Source: Leifsonia sp. Leaf264
GTDB taxonomy: Bacteria > Actinomycetota > Actinomycetes > Actinomycetales > Microbacteriaceae
Reading direction: 5' to 3'
NCBI RefSeq assembly: GCF_001422325.1
Contig: NZ_LMMR01000007.1
Coordinates: forward strand, 1-55,534
DNA length: 55,534 nucleotides
Below the pieces are notes generated by a model that was given only the letters and a program-made list of their open reading frames with translations, was not told where the DNA came from and made no database searches. This document shows positions 32,840 to 40,720 of this stretch, one piece after another; position 1 is the stretch's first letter; every line of letters starts with the position of its first letter. A program made the position numbers and the translations under genes.

Positions 32840-33967
32840 TCAGCCGGCGATGCTCGTCGGCACGCCGAGGTAGCGACCGTACTCCTCGACGGCCCGATCG
32901 ATCCCTGGACGAACGGATGCCGGCAGCGGCGTGACCGGTCGCAGCTCCACCTCCGCCGATCGGCGGGCGATGCTGTGCTTCCACGTGGCGGCGATACGGC
33001 CATCGAGCAGCGCGGAGTGCAGCAGGGGGTCGGGTGTGCCGGGGGCGCTGAAGTCGGGGTGCTGGATGATCCCGCGCGTCTCCGAGTACGACATCACGTA
33101 CTCGTCGTAGCCGTGCAGCAGGTCGATGCGCGGTGACGCCGGCACGTCGGATGTCGCGGCATCCGTCGGCGGCATCCAGCACTCGACCCCGTCGACCTCG
33201 ACCTGTACGAGGGAGTCAGGAGCGCGCTCCAGCGTGATCTCGAGGCCCCGTCGGCAGTCTGCCTGGGTCAGTCCGCTCCAGGCGCCCATGTCCTTCACCG
33301 ACGCCGGTCCCCGGGTGCTGAAGTACCGGGCGGCGAGGGTGGCGAGGGCGTTCTCATGGTCGTAGGAGGACGCCCCGTCGACGAAGGTGGGAGGCACGCG
33401 CTCGTCGAAGGCCGCATAGCTGCGCTGCTTGCCGATCGTGACCCCGCTGATGATGACGCGTTGCAGCTCGGCGAACATCAGCGCGTAGACGAAGCCGTTG
33501 TTGTCGAGCTCGATCCCGCTGGCGCCGAGTGACGCGCGCAGTTCGGCCCTGGTGCTGTGCCGGCCGTCGGCGACCGTCGCCGCGAAGGCGTCGGTCACGC
33601 GCACCAGGGTCGCAGCGTCGAGTCCGGCACGCTCGAAGTAGATGCGACTGATCGCCAGCACCCGAGGCGCCGTGAGGGTCAGCATCCAGCGGGCATCGCC
33701 GGGCGCCAGGAAGTGCCAGGTGGGCCTCATCACGTGGGTGCGCAGGATGCCGCCGAGGTCGTAGGCGACGCCCATGTCGGCGGCGTTCGGCCGATCGGCG
33801 GGGGTGATGCGCTGCGCGATCGACCACAGCGCGTAGGGGAACTCCTGGGCCTGCATCGCCACGAGACCGCTGACGACCTGTTCGGGCGTGACGGGCCGCG
33901 GATCCCAGAGGCCGAGCCGACGCATCCGCAGGCGGATCGCCTCATCGGCCGTGATGGTGTCGGCCAT
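32840..33967 (-). CDS. winged-helix DNA-binding domain protein, AlkZ/YcaQ-like
   Basis: A 375-residue protein of the HTH_42 family that includes the crosslink and alkyl DNA glycosylase AlkZ. The QxQ catalytic-type motif is seen as MQAQEFPYALW (Gln39 and Gln41), followed by the LGGILRTHVMRPTWHFLAPG segment (about 72-91), three winged-helix-like modules and LLHGYDEYVMSYSETRG in the C-terminal part. A DNA repair role is inferred from the family; many actinobacterial paralogues are untested. It starts 3 bases after the end of the oxidoreductase gene and belongs to its transcript. Confidence 0.82.
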   Translation of the reverse strand: MADTITADEAIRLRMRRLGLWDPRPVTPEQVVSGLVAMQAQEFPYALWSIAQRITPADRPNAADMGVAYDLGGILRTHVMRPTWHFLAPGDARWMLTLTAPRVLAISRIYFERAGLDAATLVRVTDAFAATVADGRHSTRAELRASLGASGIELDNNGFVYALMFAELQRVIISGVTIGKQRSYAAFDERVPPTFVDGASSYDHENALATLAARYFSTRGPASVKDMGAWSGLTQADCRRGLEITLERAPDSLVQVEVDGVECWMPPTDAATSDVPASPRIDLLHGYDEYVMSYSETRGIIQHPDFSAPGTPDPLLHSALLDGRIAATWKHSIARRSAEVELRPVTPLPASVRPGIDRAVEEYGRYLGVPTSIAG

Positions 33968-33970
33968 GGC

Positions 33971-35023
33971 TCAGGCCGTCGGTCCGCCGCCGATGGCGAC
34001 AACCGTGCGACCGCGCGTGCGGCCGGCGAGGATGTCGTCGGCCGCGGCGAACACCTCGGCGAGCCCGATCTCGTCCGTCATCGCGTCGAGCCTGGCGAGG
34101 TCGAGGTCGGAGGCCAGGCGCGACCAGGCCTGCTCGCGCAGGGCGAGCGGTGCGTCGACGGAGTTGATTCCCACGAGGCTGACGGCACGCAGGATGAAGG
34201 GCATCACCGTCGTGGGCAGCTCCGCGGATGCCGCCAGTCCACACGAGGCGACGACACCGCCGTACTCCACCTGGGCCAGCACGTTCGCCAGCGGGATGCC
34301 GCCGACGGAGTCGATCGCGGCCGCCCAGCGCTGCGACTGGAGGGGCTTGCCGGCCTCGGCGAGCTCAGTGCGGTCGATCAGCTCGGCGGCGCCGAGGGAG
34401 CGCAGGTAGTCGCCGTTGTCGGCCGAACGCCCCGTGACTGCCGCCACGGTGTACCCGGCCCGCGCCAGCAGTGTGATGGCGACGGATCCGACACCGCCGG
34501 ATGCCCCTGTCACCAGGACAGTGCCGCGGTCGGGCCCGATTCCGTGACGCTCGAGTGCGAGCACCGAGAGCATGGCCGTGAAGCCGGCCGTGCCGATCGC
34601 AGCGGCCTGCCGGTCGGTCAACGCCTCGGGCACGCGCACGAGCGAGCCTCCGGGGACCAGCGCCTTCTCCGCGTAACCGCCATGCCTGGTCTCGCTGAGG
34701 CCGCCGCCGTTGAGGAGCACCCTGTCGCCGGGCTTCCAGCGCGCATCGGCGCTCTCGGCGACGGTTCCGACGACGTCGATGCCGGCGACGATGGGGTAGC
34801 TGCGTGTCACGCCGGGGCGGCCGGAGACGGCGAGTCCGTCCTTGAAGTTCAGGCTCGAGTAGCTGACGTCCAGCAGCACGGCGTCGGCCGGATCGGGTGC
34901 TGACGGCCCTGTGCGCAGCTCGTCGACGTCGAGCTCGCGGAGGGTCGATACGAGGCGCGGGCGGTCGGCGGCATCCGTCTCCCGATCGACGACGATGGCT
35001 CGGACAGGATCAACGCTGCTCAT
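33971..35023 (-). CDS. zinc-independent MDR oxidoreductase, acrylyl-CoA reductase (AcuI/YhdH) family
   Basis: A 350-residue medium-chain reductase. VLLDVSYSSLNFKDGLAVSG (about 49-68) is the AcuI/YhdH hallmark, with YPIVAGIDVVGTV and the NADPH-binding VLVTGASGGVGSVAITLLA following; no zinc-ligand cysteines are present. The family reduces acrylyl-CoA to propionyl-CoA, which would feed the prp genes at about 49.8-54.7 kb (inference). The start is supported by a leaderless promoter. It is cotranscribed with the AlkZ-like gene. Confidence 0.87.
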   Translation of the reverse strand: MSSVDPVRAIVVDRETDAADRPRLVSTLRELDVDELRTGPSAPDPADAVLLDVSYSSLNFKDGLAVSGRPGVTRSYPIVAGIDVVGTVAESADARWKPGDRVLLNGGGLSETRHGGYAEKALVPGGSLVRVPEALTDRQAAAIGTAGFTAMLSVLALERHGIGPDRGTVLVTGASGGVGSVAITLLARAGYTVAAVTGRSADNGDYLRSLGAAELIDRTELAEAGKPLQSQRWAAAIDSVGGIPLANVLAQVEYGGVVASCGLAASAELPTTVMPFILRAVSLVGINSVDAPLALREQAWSRLASDLDLARLDAMTDEIGLAEVFAAADDILAGRTRGRTVVAIGGGPTA

Positions 35024-35029
35024 GTTCGC

Positions 35030-35035
35030 AGCCTA
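35030..35035 (-). promoter_or_regulatory. -10 hexamer of a leaderless promoter (MDR oxidoreductase)
   Basis: Minus-strand TAGGCT, 6 bases before the ATG at 35023. Confidence 0.5.
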
Positions 35036-35092
35036 CCGAGCGGCACCGGCAGATGAGATGTCACGCGAGCCCATGGGTGGCCGGTGGTCGCG

Positions 35093-35923
35093 TCAGGTGA
35101 CGTCGCGCCGCCAGCTCGTGAAGTAGCCGCCGAAGGTGAGGATGGCCGCATAGCCGAGCAGCACGATGGCACCCTGCCACCACTCCAGCGGATCCGTGGC
35201 TGCGCCACCGCTGAGCGAGTAGAAGCTCACGCCGACGACGGCGTCGCTGGCGGCGCCAGGCAGGAAGCGGGCGATGCTCGCGGTGACGTCGATGAAGCTC
35301 GCGGCGAGGCGCAGCAGCGGCTCCACGAACTGGGTGAAGGCGAGCACGATGACGATGGCGGCGACCTGGCTCGTCACGAGGGTGCCGAGGCCGACGCCGA
35401 TGGCCGCCCACAGCGCCATCGCCAGGATGCCGCGGCCGGCAAGCGCCCAGGTGTCGCTGTCGCCGAGGTTCGTGGCGATGTCGAAACCGGTGAACACGCC
35501 TGCTCCGGCGGCGAGCGTGGTGATCCAGGCGATGAGGCCGAAGACGGCGCCGACGATCACCGCGACCTTCACCTTGGCGAGCAGCACCAGGCCGCGTCGC
35601 GGGGTGGCGAGGAACGTGGGGGTCAGCGTCTCGTGACGGAACTCGCCCGTGGTTGCGAGGGCGCCGAGAAGCACCGGGAAGACGTAGCCGACGGTAGTGG
35701 CGAAGCCGTAGACGAGGGGCTGCAGCTGGTCACCCGTCGGTAGGCCGCGCGCACCGGATCCGCCGGCCTGGTCGGGGTTCTGGCTGATCCAGCCGAACAG
35801 GGCCGCGAGTCCGCCGGCGGTCGCCCCGACGTACACGACCATGACGATGGCGAGGATCCACCAGATGCGGGTGGTGAGGATCTTGAGGAACTCCGAGCCG
35901 ATGGAGCGGAACAGGGCGGTCAT
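35093..35923 (-). CDS. ABC-2 type transporter permease
   Basis: A 276-residue integral membrane protein with six hydrophobic segments, starting TALFRSIGSEFLKILTTRIWW, which is typical of single-domain ABC-2 permeases. The loop TTGEFRHETLTPTFLATPRR after the second segment is the conserved family feature. Its ATG overlaps the ATPase stop (ATGA). Substrate unknown. Confidence 0.88.
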   Translation of the reverse strand: MTALFRSIGSEFLKILTTRIWWILAIVMVVYVGATAGGLAALFGWISQNPDQAGGSGARGLPTGDQLQPLVYGFATTVGYVFPVLLGALATTGEFRHETLTPTFLATPRRGLVLLAKVKVAVIVGAVFGLIAWITTLAAGAGVFTGFDIATNLGDSDTWALAGRGILAMALWAAIGVGLGTLVTSQVAAIVIVLAFTQFVEPLLRLAASFIDVTASIARFLPGAASDAVVGVSFYSLSGGAATDPLEWWQGAIVLLGYAAILTFGGYFTSWRRDVT

Positions 35924-37086
35924 CGCTCGTCCTCCCCGCTCTCCCCGGCATGGCGGGGTTCCGTCTCGGGCGGGGTCTCCGGCAGGCCGTCGGAGACCGG
36001 GCCGTCCGTCGCCTCCGGAGCCTCGTGACGACCGCCGCCGCCGTTCTCGTCGGCAGGGTCGTCGAGGGCGACGGATGCCGCGGGCTCGGGTTCTGCAGCA
36101 GGGGCGGCCTGCGGGTCGCCGGCGTTCTCCGACGTCGCGTCGGGGGCGGCATCCGGGGTTGCATCAGTCGTCTCGGTGGAACCGCCGACGACCTCTCCGC
36201 CGTCGACGAGGGTGAGGAACGACTCCTCCAGGCCGGCCTTCTGGCGCTGCAGCATCGAGATCTCGACGCCGTTGGCGAAGGCGAGGTGGCCGATGCGGCC
36301 GGGGTCGCCCTCGGCCACGAGGAGCCCGGTGCGTCCGGTGCTGAACTCGAAGCCCGCGTCGCGGAGAACCTCGGCCAGGCGGGCGCGGTCGGGGGAGTCG
36401 ACGACGACATGCGGGGCCACCTCGGTGTCGAGGGTGGCGAGGGTGCCGCGGTGCACGAGGCGGCCCTTGGCGATGATGACGACCTCGTCGACGCTCTGCT
36501 GCACCTCGCTGAGGAGGTGGGAGCTGACGAGCACGGTGCGTCCCTCGGCGGCGAGTTCCCTCAGGAACAGGCGGATCCACTTGATGCCCTCGGGGTCCAG
36601 GCCGTTGATCGGCTCGTCGAGCACGAGCACGCCAGGGTCGCCGAGCAGCGTGTAGGCGAGTCCGAGGCGCTGGCGCATGCCCAACGAGTAGCCGCCGACC
36701 CGACGACCGGCGTACTCGGCCAGTCCGACCCGGCGCAGCACCTCGTCGACCCGGCTGGTGGGGAGTCCGGCGGCGGCCGCGTAGACGCGGAGGTGGTTGT
36801 GGGCGGTGCGTCCGGGGTGGAAGCTCGCTGCCTCGAGAGCCGCACCGACGGTGGTGAGCGGATTGGCGAGCTCGCGGTACGGGGTGCCGCCGAAGGTCGC
36901 CGTGCCGGAGGTGGGGCGCACGAGGCCGAGCAGCATCCGGAGGCTCGTGGTCTTCCCGGCGCCGTTCGGGCCGAGGAATCCGGTGACACGACCGGGCTCG
37001 ACGGTGAAGGAGAGATCGGCGACAGCCGTGACCGCGCCGAAGCGCTTGGTCACGCCGGAGAACTCGATGGGCACACCCGTGGGCAT
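35920..37086 (-). CDS. ABC transporter ATP-binding protein with acidic C-terminal tail
   Basis: A 388-residue ATPase. Walker A GPNGAGKTTS (39-48), signature YSLGMRQRLGLA (133-144) and Walker B VLVLDEPINGLDP (153-165) are intact; the regulatory C-terminal domain runs to about residue 300. The last 80 or so residues are low-complexity, rich in Ala, Pro, Glu and Asp, and not part of the usual family. The start is fixed by GAAAGG 6 bases upstream. That site lies in the arm of a 14 bp inverted repeat (37086-37167). The permease gene follows by overlap. Confidence 0.9.
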   Translation of the reverse strand: MPTGVPIEFSGVTKRFGAVTAVADLSFTVEPGRVTGFLGPNGAGKTTSLRMLLGLVRPTSGTATFGGTPYRELANPLTTVGAALEAASFHPGRTAHNHLRVYAAAAGLPTSRVDEVLRRVGLAEYAGRRVGGYSLGMRQRLGLAYTLLGDPGVLVLDEPINGLDPEGIKWIRLFLRELAAEGRTVLVSSHLLSEVQQSVDEVVIIAKGRLVHRGTLATLDTEVAPHVVVDSPDRARLAEVLRDAGFEFSTGRTGLLVAEGDPGRIGHLAFANGVEISMLQRQKAGLEESFLTLVDGGEVVGGSTETTDATPDAAPDATSENAGDPQAAPAAEPEPAASVALDDPADENGGGGRHEAPEATDGPVSDGLPETPPETEPRHAGESGEDER

Positions 37087-37167
37087 TGCGGGCCTTTCGT
37101 CGACTGCAGGTTCAGCGTATCGGCGTGGGCGCGTATTTTCCCCGCCCACGCCGCGAAAGGCCCGCAA
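37086..37167 (-). promoter_or_regulatory. nested inverted repeats around the ABC operon promoter and ribosome binding site
   Basis: An outer perfect 14 bp pair (TTGCGGGCCTTTCG at 37086-37099 and its complement at 37154-37167) encloses an inner perfect 10 bp pair (CGGCGTGGGC at 37121-37130 and its complement at 37144-37153). On the minus strand the outer downstream arm contains the GAAAGG ribosome binding site. A TACGCT -10 hexamer (37114-37119) lies between, giving a start near 37107. Confidence 0.7.
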
Positions 37168-37192
37168 ACAGCCGGATGAACCCGAGCGTTCC

Positions 37193-37972
37193 TCAGTTGA
37201 GTTGGCGCAGGTCCGTCGGAAGGACCCCGCCGGCGTAGAGCGACCTCGCGAGGTCCTGCAGGTCGCCGAGCACGGCGCGCTGCGTGTACGGGCCGTAGGA
37301 GATGCGGGCGACACCGAGCTCCGCCAGGCGTGCCGGCAGCGGCAGCTTCGGCAGGCCGATGACGCTCAGCCGGCGCTCGCCGAGGCCGGCGACGAGCTGC
37401 TGCACGACGTCCTCGTCGAAGTTCCCCGGCACGAAGACGCAGGTGGCGCCCTCGGCGAGGTACGCCCGACCGCGCTCGATGGCGTCGGCGATGTTCTCCT
37501 CGAGCGGGCGGTGACCGCCACGCAGGAAGGCGTCGGTGCGCGCGTTCAGCGCGAACTGCACGCCGGCGTTCTCGCCGGCCTTCACCGCGGCGGCGACGGC
37601 GGCAGCGGCATCCGCCAGTGGCTTCAGCTCGTCTTCGAGGTTCGCCCCGACCACGCCTAGGTCGATGGCACGGCGGATGGTCTCGCCAGCGTCGCCGTAG
37701 CCGGCCTCGAGATCGGCCGTGACGGGCACGTCGACGGATGCCGCGATGCGGCCGACCATGTCGAGCATGAGGTCGCGCGGGATGACCTCGCCGTCGGGGT
37801 ACCCGAAGGTCGCGGCGATCGAGTGGCTGGCCGTCGCGATGGCTCGGGTCTCGGGGAGGGCGGCGACGGCGCGGGCGCTCACGACGTCCCAGACGTTGAC
37901 GACCGAGAGCAGCTCGGGGGCGTCGTGCAGGCGGCGGAGTTCAGTGGCTTTCGAGGCTGTGTTCGAGGTCAT
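37193..37972 (-). CDS. isocitrate lyase / PEP mutase superfamily protein
   Basis: A 259-residue TIM-barrel protein related to carboxyphosphonoenolpyruvate mutase and oxaloacetate decarboxylase. Visible signatures are VNVWDVVSARAVA near residue 25, VPVTADLEAGYG (about 82-93), GANLEDE and NARTDAFL. The KKCGH-type loop of true isocitrate and methylisocitrate lyases is absent, so it should not cleave those substrates. It is a distant paralogue of prpB at 51461 in this window. Its transcript can read into the ABC operon 106 bases downstream. Confidence 0.85.
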   Translation of the reverse strand: MTSNTASKATELRRLHDAPELLSVVNVWDVVSARAVAALPETRAIATASHSIAATFGYPDGEVIPRDLMLDMVGRIAASVDVPVTADLEAGYGDAGETIRRAIDLGVVGANLEDELKPLADAAAAVAAAVKAGENAGVQFALNARTDAFLRGGHRPLEENIADAIERGRAYLAEGATCVFVPGNFDEDVVQQLVAGLGERRLSVIGLPKLPLPARLAELGVARISYGPYTQRAVLGDLQDLARSLYAGGVLPTDLRQLN

Positions 37973-37978
37973 GGCTCC

Positions 37979-37984
37979 AGCGTA
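37979..37984 (-). promoter_or_regulatory. -10 hexamer of a leaderless promoter (PEP mutase-like gene)
   Basis: Minus-strand TACGCT, 6 bases before the ATG at 37972. Confidence 0.45.
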
Positions 37985-38032
37985 TGGCGGGCCACCGGAA
38001 CACTCCGGCGGGGATCGGACACGACCGGCTCC

Positions 38033-38116
38033 GCTCGCTGAGGACAGAGCGCAGCGACCGTCCGAAGCGCCTCCTGGCGCGCTTCGACCGCCGACTTCGT
38101 CGGGGCCTCAGCGAGC
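38033..38116. repeat. MITE-like element with 11 bp inverted ends, copy 2
   Basis: GCTCGCTGAGG and CCTCAGCGAGC bound an 84-base element with an internal CGAAGCG...CGCTTCG hairpin. The ends match copy 1 at 29520-29608. The right end overlaps the last codons and stop codon of the TetR gene. Confidence 0.7.
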
Positions 38117-38746
38117 TGGAGAGGCGGCCGGCTCCTTCAGCCCGACAGCGGGAAGGATGACGCCGTCGATGAGCGCGATGAGGAAGTCGCGGTCGACGGG
38201 CTTGCGCTCGATGAGCACGCGGTACGACGCCATCGACGGGCTGAGCAGGGCGAGGGTCTCGACGTCGCAGTCGGCCGAGATCTCCCCGCGCTCGATCGCC
38301 CGCTGCAGGAAGAGCCTGTTGACGGCGACCCGCGGCTCGACGATCGCCGCGCTCACGGCATCCGCGAGGCCGGGATCACGGGAGAGCATGGAGACCAGCC
38401 CCGCCATGATCTGCAGCTTCTTCTCGGCGTCCTCGATGGACCGCGGCTTGATCAGTGCGACCAGGTCGCCGCGCAGGGTTCCGGTGTCGGGCAGGTGGGC
38501 CTCGTCGAGGTCGTTGCGCTTCATGCACGCCACGGCGTCGACGACGAGTTCGGCCTTCGACGACCATCGGCGGTACACGGTGGCCTTGCCGGCCTTCGCC
38601 CGGGCCGCCACCATGTCGATCGTCATGCCGTCGTAGCCGGTCTCGGCGAGAACGTCGAGGGCGGCGTCGAGGATCTCGGGGTCGCGGGTGTGGTCGCGCT
38701 TGCGGCCGAGTTTCGTCGGGGCTGCGGGCAGGTCGAGCTGCGTCAT
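38108..38746 (-). CDS. TetR family transcriptional regulator
   Basis: A 212-residue regulator. The N-terminal HTH reads RDPEILDAALDVLAETGYDG followed by MTIDMVAARAKAGKATVYRR and WSSKAELV (about residues 22-68); the C-terminal helical ligand domain is typical in length. It is divergent from the DHA2 exporter and most simply represses it. GGGAG lies 11 bases before the ATG. The last two residues and the stop codon come from a repeat element end. Confidence 0.9.
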   Translation of the reverse strand: MTQLDLPAAPTKLGRKRDHTRDPEILDAALDVLAETGYDGMTIDMVAARAKAGKATVYRRWSSKAELVVDAVACMKRNDLDEAHLPDTGTLRGDLVALIKPRSIEDAEKKLQIMAGLVSMLSRDPGLADAVSAAIVEPRVAVNRLFLQRAIERGEISADCDVETLALLSPSMASYRVLIERKPVDRDFLIALIDGVILPAVGLKEPAASPAR

Positions 38747-38824
38747 TGCGGCTGGTCTCCCTCTCGTCGTGGTCGGTTCCCGCCGGTCGGCGTCGGCTCG
38801 CCGAGGCCGCGGATGGCTGCCATG

Positions 38825-38838
38825 TTACCCGCTTGTAA
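38825..38838. promoter_or_regulatory. candidate TetR operator
   Basis: TTACCCGCTTGTAA has TTAC/GTAA half-sites around 6 bases and lies in the 145-base divergent gap between the regulator and the exporter. Confidence 0.4.
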
Positions 38839-38878
38839 ATTCAGGAACCGTTAAGATCCGAAACTCCACAGTACCGCA

Positions 38879-38884
38879 TATAGT
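38879..38884 (+). promoter_or_regulatory. -10 hexamer of a leaderless promoter (MFS exporter)
   Basis: TATAGT lies 7 bases before the ATG at 38892. Confidence 0.55.
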
Positions 38885-38891
38885 GGCTCCC

Positions 38892-40436
38892 ATGTCTTCG
38901 AATTCCCCCGCTCCCTCGACCGCCTCGGCGGCCGCTCCAGGTGTCGCATCCGGCGCTCCTGATGCATCGTCCCGCCGCTGGTGGACCCTCTCGGTCGTCG
39001 CACTGGCCCAGCTCATGGTCGTGCTCGACTCGACCGTCGTGAACATCGCCCTCCCGGCCGCCCAGGCCGACCTCGGCTTCTCCGACGCCGACCGCCAGTG
39101 GGTCATCACCGCGTACTCGCTCGCCTTCGGCAGCCTGCTGCTGCTCGGCGGCCGACTCTCCGACCTGATGGGCCGCAAGCGCACCTTCATCATCGGCCTC
39201 ATCGGTTTCGCCGTCGCCTCCGCGCTCGGTGGCGCTGCAGACACCTTCGGCCTGCTCGTCGGCGCCCGGGCCCTGCAAGGTGCCTTCGGCGCACTGCTTG
39301 CTCCCACGGCACTCGCCGTGCTCACCACGACCTTCACCATCCCGAAGGAGCGCGCCAGGGCCTTCGGCGTGTTCGGGGCCATCGCCGGTGCCGGTGGCGC
39401 TGTCGGCCTCCTGCTCGGCGGCTTCCTCACCGAGAACTTCAACTGGCGCTGGAACCTCTACATCAACGTCTTCATCGCGATCATCGCGATCGTCGGCGCC
39501 CTGTTCTTCGTCGTCAACGCGAAGCGCGTCGGCCCTCGTCCGAAGCTCGACGTTCCCGGCACGATCCTGGTGTCGGCCGCCCTGTTCTCTCTCGTCTACG
39601 GCTTCTCCAACGCCGAGTCCGACGGCTGGGACTCGCCGCTCACCTGGGGCTATCTGGCGGCATCCGCGATCCTGCTGGTCGTCTTCGTGCTCTGGCAGAT
39701 GCGGGCGAAGCACCCGCTGCTCCCGCTGTCGATCGTGCTCGACCGCAACCGTGGCGCGGCGTACAGCTCGGTGCTCATCGCCGGCGCCGGGATGTTCGGC
39801 ATCTTCCTGTTCGTGACGTACTACCTGCAGGCCTCGTTGGGGTACTCGCCCATCCAGACGGGCCTGGCCTTCCTGCCGATGATCGCGATGCTCGTGCTGG
39901 CGGCGCAGCTGTCGACCAACATCTTCGTGCCCCGCTTCGGTCCGAAGATCATGGTGCCGTTCGGCATGACCCTCGGCGCCGTCGGCATGGTCTACCTCAC
40001 GCATCTCGGCCTCGACAGCACGTACGCCGCCGACGTGCTGCCGCCGCTGCTCATCCTCGGCTTCGCGATGGGCTCGATCATGCCCGCCTCGATGCAGACG
40101 GCGACGCTCGGCGTCGACCGCGAGTTCGCCGGCGTCGCCTCGGCGATGGTGAACACCAGCCAGCAGGTCGGCGGGTCGATCGGCACAGCTCTGCTCAACA
40201 CCCTGGCCGCGACGGCTGCAGCCGACTACATCGCGAACCACCTGCCGACGACGGCCGCCGTCGCCGCCGAGGCGGCCGTGCAGAGCTACGCCGTGGCGTA
40301 CTGGTGGGGCGCAGGCTTCTTCGCCTTCGGTGCCGTGCTCTCCGCCCTGCTGTTCAAGCGCCGCGCGCACTCCGCGCTGTCGTCGAACCACGTTCCGGCG
40401 GCCACGTCGGATGCGGAGCCCGTGCTCGCGCACTAG
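38892..40436 (+). CDS. MFS transporter, DHA2 (14-helix) drug efflux family
   Basis: A 514-residue proton-driven exporter with about fourteen hydrophobic helices. Motif D1-like LAQLMVVLDSTVVNIALPA (about 40-58), motif A GGRLSDLMGRKRTFI and motif C-like GAIAGAGGAVGLLLGGFLTE are clear. The frame is open upstream, but the ATG is selected by the -10 hexamer and family start. It is paired with a divergent TetR repressor. It probably expels hydrophobic or cationic drugs; the exact substrate is unknown. Confidence 0.92.
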   Translation: MSSNSPAPSTASAAAPGVASGAPDASSRRWWTLSVVALAQLMVVLDSTVVNIALPAAQADLGFSDADRQWVITAYSLAFGSLLLLGGRLSDLMGRKRTFIIGLIGFAVASALGGAADTFGLLVGARALQGAFGALLAPTALAVLTTTFTIPKERARAFGVFGAIAGAGGAVGLLLGGFLTENFNWRWNLYINVFIAIIAIVGALFFVVNAKRVGPRPKLDVPGTILVSAALFSLVYGFSNAESDGWDSPLTWGYLAASAILLVVFVLWQMRAKHPLLPLSIVLDRNRGAAYSSVLIAGAGMFGIFLFVTYYLQASLGYSPIQTGLAFLPMIAMLVLAAQLSTNIFVPRFGPKIMVPFGMTLGAVGMVYLTHLGLDSTYAADVLPPLLILGFAMGSIMPASMQTATLGVDREFAGVASAMVNTSQQVGGSIGTALLNTLAATAAADYIANHLPTTAAVAAEAAVQSYAVAYWWGAGFFAFGAVLSALLFKRRAHSALSSNHVPAATSDAEPVLAH

Positions 40437-40499
40437 GTGCGTCCCGCTCGCTCGAGTCCTGCGCCAGTTGGCCGCGCGATCACCCCACGCCCGCCTCCT

Positions 40500-40606
40500 C
40501 TCGCCACGTGTGGCCGCACCGCCCAGCGGTATGCGGCCACAGGTGGCGAGCCGGCGTTCGTCAGGCGGCCACACGTGGCGAGCGGAGTGCGCACAAGTGG
40601 CGAGCA
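40500..40606. repeat. phased palindrome cluster, locus 2 (four sites)
   Basis: GCCACGTGTGGC, GCCACAGGTGGC, GCCACACGTGGC and CGCACAAGTGGC are centred near 40508.5, 40541.5, 40573.5 and 40595.5 (spacings 33, 32 and 22 bp). The first is in CTCGCCAC orientation, the rest in GTGGCGAG orientation. The gap between the convergent exporter and aminotransferase genes (277 bases) has no gene. Confidence 0.75.
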
Positions 40607-40651
40607 GGCGCCTCGGGCCTGGAAGGTCGTCGGGCCGCCAGCGGAGGTGGG

Positions 40652-40720
40652 GGTGTGCGCTCGCGTCAGGCCAGGTGTGCGCTCACGTCGGGCCTGCGGT
40701 GGTGCGCCGTACGTCAGGCC
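40652..40720. repeat. 22 bp tandem repeats next to the aminotransferase stop
   Basis: GGTGTGCGCTCGCGTCAGGC at 40652 recurs 22 bases later with few changes, and a third GTCAGGCC lies 26 bases further on. The third copy contains the stop codon of the aminotransferase gene. Confidence 0.6.

Noticed and set aside
37193-37972. Second methylisocitrate lyase
   Set aside because: The superfamily fold is there, but the catalytic KRCGH loop present in prpB is missing.
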